DNA from: Acidovorax sp. 1608163
GTDB taxonomy: Bacteria; Pseudomonadota; Gammaproteobacteria; Burkholderiales; Burkholderiaceae_C
Direction: 5' to 3'
DNA length: 64,000 nt
Assembly (NCBI RefSeq): GCF_003669015.1
Contig: NZ_CP033069.1
Span: forward strand, 2,924,501 to 2,988,500
In this document: positions 29,008 to 36,858 of the stretch, piece after piece
Position numbering within the stretch: position 1 is the stretch's first letter
Layout: each line of letters opens with the position of its first letter
The notes under the pieces: generated by a model
The model's input: only the letters and a program-made list of their open reading frames with translations
What the model was told of the DNA's origin: nothing
The model's database searches: none
Made by a program: the position numbers and the translations under genes

Positions 29008-29097
29008 TCAGCCCCGATTGACAGGGACCCGGCAAAGCCGGGCGCGCAACCAGACCACGGTGGTGGCACTCAACACGCAGGCAGTGGTCCAGATCAT
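29008..29097 (-). CDS. 29-aa single-helix microprotein coupled to the receiver gene
   Basis: A short frame whose ATG overlaps the stop of the CheY-like gene by 4 bases (ATGA). The product has one hydrophobic stretch (MIWTTACVLSATTVVWL) followed by a basic tail, the plan of a small inner-membrane peptide. The 134-bp gap between the receiver and binding-protein genes otherwise holds only a CCCGGC/GCCGGG hairpin (29028-29042), which lies inside this frame. Whether it is translated is unproven. Confidence 0.35.
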   Translation of the reverse strand: MIWTTACVLSATTVVWLRARLCRVPVNRG

Positions 29098-29465
29098 GCT
29101 GCGGCCTCTATGCGGTAGATGGTTTCCAGCACCTGCAAGGTGCTGAAGGGCTTCATCAGGTAGTCATCGGCACCGGCGGCCATGCCAGCCTCGCGATCAC
29201 CGGCCTGCACGCGTGCTGTCAACAAAATCACTTTGGTGAAGCGGGTGGCGTGGTCGGCTTTGATTTGGCGGCACACTTCCAGCCCATTCAAGGTGCCGGG
29301 CATCATGATGTCCAGCAGCACGATGTCGGGGCAGATCTCCCGGCTCAAGGCCAAACCCGCATCACCGGTCGATGCTTCATGGATTTCGAAATCATCGAAT
29401 TCCAGCGTCATCTTCAACAGTTTGCGAATGTCGGCATGGTCTTCAACGATCAGAATTTTTTTCAT
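29094..29465 (-). CDS. CheY-like single-domain response regulator
   Basis: A 123-aa receiver without output domain. All key residues are present: acidic Glu8/Asp9, phospho-acceptor Asp52 in LLDIMMPG, Thr83 in LLTAR and Lys105 in YLMKPF. It probably takes phosphate from the kinase at 25628 and either acts on a partner protein or relays it to the Hpt protein at 30285. ATG 29465 places the first beta strand (KKILIVED) at the N-terminus. It is first of a minus-strand unit (receiver, microprotein, binding protein, kinase). Confidence 0.9.
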   Translation of the reverse strand: MKKILIVEDHADIRKLLKMTLEFDDFEIHEASTGDAGLALSREICPDIVLLDIMMPGTLNGLEVCRQIKADHATRFTKVILLTARVQAGDREAGMAAGADDYLMKPFSTLQVLETIYRIEAAA

Positions 29466-29616
29466 GGCATGCTCTTGCGAATGTTTTAACAATCTGCTCC
29501 ACAGCGAAGCCGGTTGGCGCCAGGGTTTAAGTCCGACGTGAAGCAATCATATCAATCATTTGTATCAAATGCAAATCCTTTTAAAGCGATAAAAAAAAGA
29601 GGAAAATGCGCAACTC

Positions 29617-30288
29617 ATGAAATCTGAAAAAACTCCACCACCTTCTTTGGTACAGGATCACTACACCACCCTGGAAGTTGCCAGCATGCTGGGACTGGCG
29701 GTGCGCTCGGTGCAGCTGATGGTGGACCGCAATGAACTGGAAGCCTGGAAGACCCCAGGCGGTCACCGGCGCATTTCGCGGGCCTCGGTTGAACAGTGGA
29801 TCAATGCCCGCACGGGCGCCAGTGGCAAAACTGCTGCGGTGCCGCAAGCAGCGGCGCACGCTGCGGATGGCAGCGCTCCAAGCGCGCCATCCACCCGCGC
29901 CCGCGGCAGTGCCCAGATTCTGCTGATCGAGGACTCCATCCACTTCCAGAACCTGGTGACGCTGCTCGTCAACCAGCACTTTCCTGGCGCCGTGCTGCAC
30001 ACGGCCAACGATGGCATCACGGGGCTGGCCATGTACGGCCAGATTCAGCCTGACGTGCTGATCGTGGACATCCTGTTGCCCGGCATTGACGGCGCCACCC
30101 TGATCACCACCCTGCGCTCGCACCCTCAATTTGCACGCAGCCGCCTGATCGTGGTGACATCGCTGGACGAGCAGCAGCGAGAGCCTTACGCCTTTGCCTT
30201 GCAAGGCGTGACCGTCATCCACAAGCCCCAGCTGGTCGCAGAGCTGCCGGCCGCCTTGGCGCAAACCCTGCCAGCCAAAGCCGCATGA
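29617..30288 (+). CDS. HTH-receiver regulator with reversed domain order
   Basis: A 223-aa protein with an N-terminal MerR/excisionase-type helix-turn-helix (about 15-65: HYTTLEVASMLGLAVRSVQ, then GGHRRISRASVEQW). An Ala/Ser/Pro linker follows, then a C-terminal receiver (about 99-218). The receiver is complete: Glu105/Asp106, Asp151 in IVDILLPG, Thr191 and Lys203. Usual response regulators have the receiver first and a winged helix last, so this order and fold are unusual. It overlaps the receiver-Hpt gene by 4 bases and diverges from the receiver-kinase unit. It likely is the DNA-binding output of the relay. Confidence 0.85.
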   Translation: MKSEKTPPPSLVQDHYTTLEVASMLGLAVRSVQLMVDRNELEAWKTPGGHRRISRASVEQWINARTGASGKTAAVPQAAAHAADGSAPSAPSTRARGSAQILLIEDSIHFQNLVTLLVNQHFPGAVLHTANDGITGLAMYGQIQPDVLIVDILLPGIDGATLITTLRSHPQFARSRLIVVTSLDEQQREPYAFALQGVTVIHKPQLVAELPAALAQTLPAKAA

Positions 30289-31076
30289 GCCACGCCGCTG
30301 CCCCCTGCGTTTTGCTGGTGGAGGACGACTCCTCCATCACCCGCTTTGTTGAGATGGCACTGGACCAGCTGCCCATTGAGTTGCTGACCTGCACCACCGT
30401 GCCTGCCGCTGTCGCGCTACTGCAACAACGCGATGTGAAGCTGGTCATCACCGATTTGATGCTGCCAGGCGAATCAGGCATCTCGCTGGTAAAGCGCATG
30501 GCAGCAGACCCCCTGCTGGGGCGCGATACGCGGGTGGCGGTGTTCAGCGCAGGCCTGACGCCTGCTGTTAAAGACCAGCTGGAGGACTTGAACCTCTGGC
30601 GCGTTTTGTCGAAACCCATTGCGGTGCAAGAGCTGGAAAACTGCGTGCGCGATGCGCTGGCAACCCAAGCCGCTGCAGACGCCTTGGCACAGGCATACGC
30701 TCCAGCGCCCTTTCCCCCATCGCCGGCGCCAACGCCCATTGACGCAGAGGGGGTCAGCGCGCCTTGCACGCCAGCAGAAAAACTGGCCATCACCACCCAC
30801 TTTGGGGGCGATGCCCAGCTGTTCACCACCTACCGAGCCGCCTGCCTCAAACAATTTGCCGCCGATGTACACACAGGGGACACGGCTGCACAAGCGCAAG
30901 ACTGGCCTGCCTTGCGCAGGCTGGCCCACAGCCTGGCCACCGTGCTGCTGACCTTGGGCCGCCCCGAAGACAGCCTGACCGCCCGCGCCCTGGAAGACGC
31001 TGCAGCGGCCAATGCAGCACCCGCCTGCCTCACAGGCTGGGGCCAATTGCGCACCCGCCTGGGCACCAGCATCTGA
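30285..31076 (+). CDS. Receiver-Hpt phosphotransfer protein
   Basis: A 263-aa cytosolic relay protein. The receiver (about 7-125) has Asp57 in ITDLMLPG and Lys110 in LSKPI, with an Ala/Pro-rich linker (about 126-165). A C-terminal Hpt domain (about 165-255) holds the phospho-His in RRLAHSLATVL (His215). Such proteins pass phosphate between receivers. Together with the kinase, the CheY-like protein and the HTH-receiver, the locus has every part of a His-Asp-His-Asp relay. Translation is coupled to the preceding gene. Confidence 0.85.
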   Translation: MSHAAAPCVLLVEDDSSITRFVEMALDQLPIELLTCTTVPAAVALLQQRDVKLVITDLMLPGESGISLVKRMAADPLLGRDTRVAVFSAGLTPAVKDQLEDLNLWRVLSKPIAVQELENCVRDALATQAAADALAQAYAPAPFPPSPAPTPIDAEGVSAPCTPAEKLAITTHFGGDAQLFTTYRAACLKQFAADVHTGDTAAQAQDWPALRRLAHSLATVLLTLGRPEDSLTARALEDAAAANAAPACLTGWGQLRTRLGTSI

Positions 31077-31164
31077 AACGCAGCCCAGGCAGCGCCCATT
31101 CGCTGTCACCCACGGGATCAAGGGCGTGTAGACAAAGCGAGTAAAGCTGCTCCAATACGCCACC

Positions 31165-31854
31165 ATGATCACCGTTCACCACCTCGAAACTTCGCGCTCG
31201 CAGCGCATCCTGTGGCTTCTGGAAGAGCTGGAGCTTCCGTACGAACTCAAGGTGTACCAGCGCGATCCACGCACCAAGCTGGCGCCCCCTGAACTCAAAA
31301 AAGTCCACCCCCTGGGCAAGTCCCCGGTGATCACCGATGGAGACACCGTGGTGGCAGAGTCCGGGGCCATCATTGAATACTTGGTAGAGACCTACGCAGC
31401 GCAGGCCCCACAAGCCATGCCAACGCTGCAACCGGCCCTGGGCACGCCAGAGTACCGCCAATGCCGCTTCTGGATGCACTATGCGGAAGGCTCGCTGATG
31501 AACTGGCTGGTGATGAAGCTGGTGTTCATGAGCATCCCCAAGCAGCCCATGCCCTTTTTTGTGCGCCCCATCGCCAAGGCACTGTGCGGCACCGTGCAGC
31601 AAAAGCTGGTGGACCCGAATGTGGACACGGCCCTCGACTTCATGGAGGACCATCTGGCACAGCACCCCTGGTTTGCAGGCCCGCACCTCACCATGGCTGA
31701 CTTTCAGATGAGCTTTGCGGTCGAGGCTGCGCTTTCTCGCGCCAAGCCGGGCAAGCCCCGCCCGCACCTGCTGGCCTACCAACAACGCATGCAGGCCCGC
31801 CCCGCCTACCAGCGTGGCATCGCCAAGGGCGGGCCCGTAGTGATGTCCAGCTGA
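31165..31854 (+). CDS. Glutathione S-transferase
   Basis: A 229-aa GST. The N-terminal thioredoxin-like domain has SRSQRILWLLEEL (the likely catalytic Ser/Tyr region), the cis-Pro block GKSPVITDGD and the glutathione-binding ESGAIIEYL. The C-terminal all-helical domain contains FAGPHLTMADFQMSF, the conserved N-capping/hydrophobic staple region. It probably conjugates or reduces electrophiles with glutathione in the cytosol. It is convergent with the XdhC-like gene, 19 bp apart, and is probably not part of the cox unit. Confidence 0.92.
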   Translation: MITVHHLETSRSQRILWLLEELELPYELKVYQRDPRTKLAPPELKKVHPLGKSPVITDGDTVVAESGAIIEYLVETYAAQAPQAMPTLQPALGTPEYRQCRFWMHYAEGSLMNWLVMKLVFMSIPKQPMPFFVRPIAKALCGTVQQKLVDPNVDTALDFMEDHLAQHPWFAGPHLTMADFQMSFAVEAALSRAKPGKPRPHLLAYQQRMQARPAYQRGIAKGGPVVMSS

Positions 31855-31873
31855 CTTTGAACAGGTTCTGCTC

Positions 31874-32947
31874 TTAGCGCACCCCGCACACCAGCGCGCC
31901 TGCATCGTTGTGCAGCACCTCGCGTTCGTTCTTGGCCTGGGCCACGGCCATATCGCGGGGCAAGGTCACACCGTTCTTGACGGCCAAGATCTCCGCCATC
32001 ACGCTCACCGCGATCTCGGGTGGCGTCTTGCTGCCGATGTACACCCCAATCGGGCCACGCAAGCGCTGCAGTGACGCCTCTGTCTGCCCAAAGTGCTCCA
32101 CCATGCGGGCGCGACGCGCCTCGTTGTTGCGCCGGGAACCAATGCCACCGATGTAAAACGCCTCAGAGGCCAAAGCCTCCAGCAAGGCCAGGTCGTCCAA
32201 CTTGGGGTCGTGCGTGAGGGCCACCACGCAACTGCGCCGATCGGGCTTGAAAGCCGTCACCACGTCGTCGGGCATGTCGTTCACCACCTTGGCGCCCGGC
32301 ACATTCCAGCTGCCCCGGTATTCCTCACGCGGGTCGCACACCGTCACGGCAAAACCATTGAACAGCGCCATGGTGGCCAGGTACTCCGCCAATTGCCCCG
32401 CGCCGATGAGCAGCATGCGGTACTCGGGGCCAAAGGTGTTGGTGAGCTGCTGCGCGTCCACCGTCAGCTCGGCGGGCGCAGCAGCAGGCTGCAGGCTCAC
32501 CGCCCCATCGGCCAACTGCACGGTGCGTTGCACCAGCTGGCCCTGCTCCAGCTGCGCCACCAGCTGGCCCAGGCTTTGGGGCTGGGGGTCGTATTCCAGC
32601 AGCAGCTCCAGCGTGCCCCCACAGGGCAGGCCAAAGCGGTGCGCTTCGTCGGCGGTGATGCCGTATTTGACGAACGTGGGCGGGCCGCTGGGGATGGTGT
32701 GGGGCAAGCCCCGGTCGGCCCCGGCGGGCTGGGCATAGGCGCGGGTGTGGCGGTCGATCAGGTCGTCCTCAATGCACCCGCCAGACACGGAACCCACCAC
32801 CGCCCCGCTCTCGCACAGCGCCATGATGGAGCCCACCGGCCTGGGGGACGAACCCCAAGTGCGCACCACCGTGGCCAGCATGGCGCGCTGCCCGGCCACG
32901 CGCCAGCCCAGCAAAGTGCGCAGCACCATCACATCCAGGTTTTCCAT
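31874..32947 (-). CDS. XdhC/CoxF family maturation protein
   Basis: A 357-aa protein of the XdhC/CoxI family, which binds molybdenum cofactor and helps sulfurate and insert it into molybdenum hydroxylases. The N-terminal XdhC domain has TWGSSPRPVGS and GSVSGGCIEDDLI, the conserved Cys-containing block. The C-terminal Rossmann domain has LLIGAGQLAEYLA and the late YIGGIGSRRNNEARR. ATG 32947 has GGAGG five bases upstream, so I prefer it to the Met six codons earlier. It is last in the cox operon, which fits a maturation job for the CoxSLM enzyme. Confidence 0.87.
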   Translation of the reverse strand: MENLDVMVLRTLLGWRVAGQRAMLATVVRTWGSSPRPVGSIMALCESGAVVGSVSGGCIEDDLIDRHTRAYAQPAGADRGLPHTIPSGPPTFVKYGITADEAHRFGLPCGGTLELLLEYDPQPQSLGQLVAQLEQGQLVQRTVQLADGAVSLQPAAAPAELTVDAQQLTNTFGPEYRMLLIGAGQLAEYLATMALFNGFAVTVCDPREEYRGSWNVPGAKVVNDMPDDVVTAFKPDRRSCVVALTHDPKLDDLALLEALASEAFYIGGIGSRRNNEARRARMVEHFGQTEASLQRLRGPIGVYIGSKTPPEIAVSVMAEILAVKNGVTLPRDMAVAQAKNEREVLHNDAGALVCGVR

Positions 32948-32986
32948 ACGGCCTCCGTCATCCACGCACTTGGCAACGCCGATCGC

Positions 32987-33646
32987 TCACTTGGCCAGCC
33001 AGAAAAGTGCCGCCATTCCCCCTGCGCCAATGGCCACCCACACCCAAGGGGGGAAAACACTGGGGGTTTTGGCGGCTGCCGCTGTAGGCAGTGCCTGCAG
33101 CGCATCGGGCTGGGTGGGGGTTTCCAGCATCACCGTGTCTTGCAACAGGGTGTCCTGGATCTGGGTGTCGGCGGCGTCTCGGGGGTAGCGGCGTTGCATT
33201 TCGTTGTCGAACCGTTTGAAAAAATCTTCCGCCATGGTCTTGGCGGCACCATCGATCAGCCGCTGGCCCAGCTGGGCAATCTTGCCGCCCACCGTGGCAT
33301 GCACGGTGTAGTGCAGCTCACAGCTGGACTGCCCAGCGGCATCTGCGGGCAAAGGCACCAGCTTGACTTGCGCTTGGCCTTTGCCAAATCCGGCCACCCC
33401 ACCCGAGCCATCGAAGGCAATGGTGTAGCTCTCGGGCGGCACGATGTCTGCCAGGGTGATCTTGCCGGCGAACTTGGCAGACACGGGCCCAATCTTGAGC
33501 GCCATGGCCACTGCGTACTGATTCTCGCCGCTGGCCTCTACCTTGTCGCAACCGGGGATGCATAGTTTGAGAACCTCAGGGTCATTGAGGGCATCCCAAG
33601 CCTGCTGCTGGCTGACGGCAAGGGTGCGGCTGGCTTGCATTTCCAT
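32987..33646 (-). CDS. coxG: CoxG-like SRPBCC protein with C-terminal anchor
   Basis: A 219-aa protein of the CoxG family. The SRPBCC (START-like) fold covers about residues 1-150 and carries the family features SQQQAWDALNDPEVLKLCIPGC and YTVHATVGGKIAQLGQRLI. A variable linker and a C-terminal membrane helix (PPWVWVAIGAGGMAALFWLAK region) follow. CoxG is thought to attach the enzyme to the membrane or to quinones. It lies between coxE and the XdhC gene in one direction, with gaps of about 40-50 bp. Confidence 0.88.
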   Translation of the reverse strand: MEMQASRTLAVSQQQAWDALNDPEVLKLCIPGCDKVEASGENQYAVAMALKIGPVSAKFAGKITLADIVPPESYTIAFDGSGGVAGFGKGQAQVKLVPLPADAAGQSSCELHYTVHATVGGKIAQLGQRLIDGAAKTMAEDFFKRFDNEMQRRYPRDAADTQIQDTLLQDTVMLETPTQPDALQALPTAAAAKTPSVFPPWVWVAIGAGGMAALFWLAK

Positions 33647-33699
33647 GGTGGTTTCCTCTTGGTTTTGGGCGGGTTGTTCTGAAATCGGTCATTGATCGG

Positions 33700-34914
33700 T
33701 CATTGCCGCAGCGCAGCAGCCAGGCTGGCCGCCAGGTCCTGCAGACGGCCCAGGTTGTGCACCGCCACCATGCCATGGGCCTGGCGATGCAGCTCGCTGG
33801 CACCCCGCGCCGTGGGGGCATAACCCTCAAAGCGCAGCAGGGGGTTGAGCCACAGCAGGCGGCCACCGTGGCGGCGCAGCCAGCCCAGCTCCTGCGCCAG
33901 CACCTCGGGCTCGCCCGTGTCCAGCCCGTCGCTGATCAGCAGCACCAGCGTGCGCCGCCCCACCAGGCGCCGGGCATGGTGCTGCCGCAACTGCGCCAGG
34001 CTGTCGCCCATGCGCGTGCCGCCTGCAAAGTCGTTGATGGCACGGCTGGCCACCTGCAGCATGGCGTCCGTGTCGGCCAGGCGGAACGCAGGCGTGAGGT
34101 CCGTCAGCCCCGTGCCAAACGCGAACACATCGCGCCGAACACTTGCGCCCGTGTTGCGCGGCGCGGTGGCGGCATGCAAGAAGGCCAGCAGCAGCCGCGC
34201 ATAGCGTTCCATGGAACCCGACACATCCACCAGCACCAGCAGCGGCAAGGGTTGCTGGCGCCGCTGCAGCAACGGCACGCGCAGCACCTCGCCACCGCTG
34301 CGCGCCGCCAGGTGCATGGCGCCCGGCCAGTGCGGGCGGTGGCCCCGTGCACCAGGCCGGGTGCGGCGGGCCGCGTAGTGCGGCAGGGGCAACGGCACCT
34401 CGCGGGCCAGTCGCTCCACCAGCAGGTATTCGCTGGCGGAGAGCTGGTTGAAATCGGCCTGCCGCAGCCGTTGCAGGTCACTCGCCGTCATGGCGGCATC
34501 GAAGTCCACCTTGCCTTCTTCGCGCGGCGGCGGTACGTTGCGCGCGGCGCGCACCGGGGCCAGTGCCTCGCTCACGCGCGGGCGGCGCTTGGCGGGATCG
34601 GCCTTGGACTCGGCGCTGGGCAGCATCTGTGCCAGCAGTTTCTGGGCCACGTTGGGGTTCTTGAAGTAGGCATCGAACAGCTCGCGGAACACCAGCCGGT
34701 CTTGCTCGCGGCTGACCAGCACGGCCTCCAGCGCGGCGCAAAAGTCCTCGCGCTGCAAGCCCACCAGCATCACGGCCTGCTGGGCCAGCGCCATGCGGGC
34801 GGCGTCCACGCGCACACCGGCGCGGCGCAAGGTGCGGCCAAAGCCGCTCAGGTTGTCGGCCAGTTTGCCCGTGCGGGCATCGCCGAGCTGGGAGATGGTT
34901 GCGCCTTGGGCCAT
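33700..34914 (-). CDS. coxE: CoxE-like von Willebrand factor A protein
   Basis: A 404-aa VWA (CoxE-type) protein. The N-terminal half is helical. The VWA domain has a full MIDAS metal site: the first motif DVSGSMERY, the Thr region in FGTGLTDL and the distal Asp in LISDGLDTGEPE. CoxE partners with the CoxD AAA+ ATPase to mature the active site of CO dehydrogenase-type enzymes (copper and sulfur insertion in the CO-oxidising form). The gene lies 20 bp after coxD. ATG 34914 is the first Met that keeps the conserved N-terminus without overlapping coxD. Confidence 0.88.
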   Translation of the reverse strand: MAQGATISQLGDARTGKLADNLSGFGRTLRRAGVRVDAARMALAQQAVMLVGLQREDFCAALEAVLVSREQDRLVFRELFDAYFKNPNVAQKLLAQMLPSAESKADPAKRRPRVSEALAPVRAARNVPPPREEGKVDFDAAMTASDLQRLRQADFNQLSASEYLLVERLAREVPLPLPHYAARRTRPGARGHRPHWPGAMHLAARSGGEVLRVPLLQRRQQPLPLLVLVDVSGSMERYARLLLAFLHAATAPRNTGASVRRDVFAFGTGLTDLTPAFRLADTDAMLQVASRAINDFAGGTRMGDSLAQLRQHHARRLVGRRTLVLLISDGLDTGEPEVLAQELGWLRRHGGRLLWLNPLLRFEGYAPTARGASELHRQAHGMVAVHNLGRLQDLAASLAAALRQ

Positions 34915-34934
34915 GGCTGCGCCTTCACACCGCC

Positions 34935-35837
34935 TCAGGCTTCTGCGGGCTGCAGCAGCTGCGCCGCCATGTCGCGCGTGAGCGCCGCCACATCCTCGCG
35001 CTGCTTGAACAAAATGCCTGCCGTGTCGGACACCACCTCCGGGTCCACCACGATGGTGTCGAGCGCGACCAGCGCCTTGGCCCATTCCACGCTTTCGGCA
35101 ATGCCCGGCGCACGCTGGAAGGCGTTGACAAACGGCTGGCTGCGCAGGCGGCCCACGAACTCGGCCACCTGCTGGGCCAGCGCTGCGCTGGCGCCCGGCA
35201 CCTGGGCACGCACGATGGCCAACTCGCGTTCTCGCTCGGGGTAGTCCAGCCAGTGGTACAGGCAGCGGCGCTTGACGGCGTCGTGCAGATCGCGCGTGCG
35301 GTTGCTGGTGAGGATGGTGACCGGTGTGGCCGTGGCTCGCACCGTGCCGATCTCGGGGATGCTGACCTGGTACTCGCCCAGGTATTCAAGCAGGAAGGCT
35401 TCGAAGGGCTCATCCGCCCGGTCCACCTCGTCAATCAACAGCACGGCGCCGGGCGCGGGCGCCTGCAGCGCTTGCAGCAAGGGGCGGCGGATCAGGTAGC
35501 GGTCTTGATAAACCTCGCGCTCCACCTGCGCCATGTCGGCACTGCCCTTGCCTTCGGCGGCGCGCATGTGCAGCAGCTGGGCCGCGTAGTTCCATTCATA
35601 CAGCGCCTCGCGCTGCTCCAGGCCGTCATAACACTGCAGGCGGATCAGGCTGCGCGCAAGCACTTCAGACAGGGCTTTGGCCAGCGCGGTCTTGCCCACA
35701 CCGGGCTCGCCCTCTAGCAGCAGCGGGCGCTGGAGTTTGAGCGCCAGGAACACCGCCGTGGCCAGGCGCCGGTCGGCAAAGTAGCCCACGCTTTGCAGGG
35801 CTTGCACCAGGGCATCAACAGAGGCTGGGGAACTCAT
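34935..35837 (-). CDS. coxD: CoxD-like MoxR family AAA+ ATPase
   Basis: A 300-aa AAA+ ATPase of the MoxR/CoxD family. Walker A is EGEPGVGKTALAKAL (about residue 37-51), Walker B VLLIDEVDRAD, sensor 1 TSNRTRDLHDAVKRRCL with its Arg finger, and a C-terminal helical lid. CoxD works as a chaperone on the apo-CoxL active site. A copy of the ~40-bp palindrome ends 8 bp upstream of the ATG and seems to provide its ribosome-site region (AAAAGAGAAGC), so translation may depend on that repeat. Confidence 0.9.
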   Translation of the reverse strand: MSSPASVDALVQALQSVGYFADRRLATAVFLALKLQRPLLLEGEPGVGKTALAKALSEVLARSLIRLQCYDGLEQREALYEWNYAAQLLHMRAAEGKGSADMAQVEREVYQDRYLIRRPLLQALQAPAPGAVLLIDEVDRADEPFEAFLLEYLGEYQVSIPEIGTVRATATPVTILTSNRTRDLHDAVKRRCLYHWLDYPERERELAIVRAQVPGASAALAQQVAEFVGRLRSQPFVNAFQRAPGIAESVEWAKALVALDTIVVDPEVVSDTAGILFKQREDVAALTRDMAAQLLQPAEA

Positions 35838-35845
35838 TGCTTCTC

Positions 35846-35887
35846 TTTTGATAGCTGCTTGCGCTTGATAGATAAGCGCTAGAGGCC
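35846..35887 (-). repeat. Short interspersed palindrome upstream of coxD
   Basis: In minus orientation, TTTTGATAGCTGCTTGCGC, a short loop, then ATAAGCGCTAGAGGCC, one of the best-kept copies. It covers the leader of coxD. Confidence 0.9.
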
Positions 35888-35973
35888 AATTTGGCTATAA
35901 ATCACTCTTCTCAATGCGGCGCCCTTGATCCTGCAAGCTCCGCCCGAACGGTTGGCGCGGCCCGCGCCGCAGG

Positions 35974-36040
35974 CCGTAGGGTCGCCGCGCCCCCGGCTGC
36001 GTTGTCGGGTTACGCCCTTGCGGGCTAACCCGACCTACGG
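35974..36040. repeat. REP-like palindrome between coxM and coxD
   Basis: Nested arms: CCGTAGG (35974-35980) with CCTACGG (36034-36040), and GTCGGGTTA (36004-36012) with TAACCCGAC (36026-36034) around a GCCC-TTGC-GGGC hairpin. The inner GTCGGGTTA hairpin is a REP-type sequence that I recall from many beta- and gammaproteobacteria. It starts 16 bp after the coxM stop and may terminate or stabilise the coxSLM message ahead of coxDEG. Confidence 0.75.
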
Positions 36041-36055
36041 TGTTAGGCGCCCTGC

Positions 36056-36847
36056 TCAACCAAGCATCTTCTGCACCGCCCGCTGGGTTTGCACGCTGAT
36101 GAGGTTGGCGCGGTAGGCGGCACTCGCGTGGATGTCGCTGTTCAGGTCGCTGGCGTCGATCTGCACGGCAGCAGCGGCTTGTGGGGTGAAGCTCTGGTTG
36201 AGCGCTGCCTCCAGCCCGGCGTGGCGGAACACGCTGGTGGCCGCGCCAGTGATGGCCACGCGCACGCCGCCATCGGTCTGCGCCACAAACACGCCCACCA
36301 GCGAGAAGCGCGACGCCGCCTGCTTGAACTTGAGGTACGCCGCGCGTTTCGGAATCGGAAAACGGATGGCGGTGATGATCTCGCCCTCTTCCAGCGCCGT
36401 GGTGTACATGCCCACAAAGAAGTCGTCGGCCTTGATTTCGCGCTGGTTGGTGATGACCGTGGCGGAGAGCCCGAGCACCGCACTGGGGTAGCAGGCGGCA
36501 GGGTCGTTGTTGGCCACCGAGCCGCCCAGCGTGCCGCGTGCACGCACCTGGCGGTCGCCAATGTGGGCAGCCAGGTCGGCCAGCGCAGGGATGGCGGATT
36601 TCACATCCGCACTGGATGCCACGTCGGCATGGCGTGTCATGGCACCAATGACCAGCGCGTTGCCCTCGCGGCGGATGCCCGCCAGTTCGGCAATGCTGTT
36701 CAGGTCCACGATCTTTTCAGGGTTGGCCAGGCGCAGCCGCATGGACGGCAGCAGGCTTTGCCCGCCCGCGAGCAGTTTGCCGCCCTGGGCGATGAGCTGC
36801 GCGGCAGCGGCGGTGGAGGAAGGCGCTTCAAAAGTGAATGCGTACAT
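36056..36847 (-). CDS. coxM: FAD subunit of a form II molybdenum hydroxylase (CoxM-like)
   Basis: The flavoprotein subunit, 263 aa (a little short of the usual 270-290). Both FAD motifs are present: AGGQS (residues 27-31) and TLGGS at 106-110 followed by VANNDPA. The C-terminal CO-dehydrogenase flavoprotein domain follows. It would pass electrons from the 2Fe-2S subunit to a quinone or other acceptor. It lies 11 bp after coxL in the S-L-M order typical of form II clusters (form I is M-S-L). Confidence 0.92.
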   Translation of the reverse strand: MYAFTFEAPSSTAAAAQLIAQGGKLLAGGQSLLPSMRLRLANPEKIVDLNSIAELAGIRREGNALVIGAMTRHADVASSADVKSAIPALADLAAHIGDRQVRARGTLGGSVANNDPAACYPSAVLGLSATVITNQREIKADDFFVGMYTTALEEGEIITAIRFPIPKRAAYLKFKQAASRFSLVGVFVAQTDGGVRVAITGAATSVFRHAGLEAALNQSFTPQAAAAVQIDASDLNSDIHASAAYRANLISVQTQRAVQKMLG

Positions 36848-36858
36848 GGTGGATCTCC

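Noticed and set aside
35974-36040. CRISPR or tandem array
   Set aside because: A single nested hairpin without spaced repeats. No array-like pattern was seen anywhere in the window.
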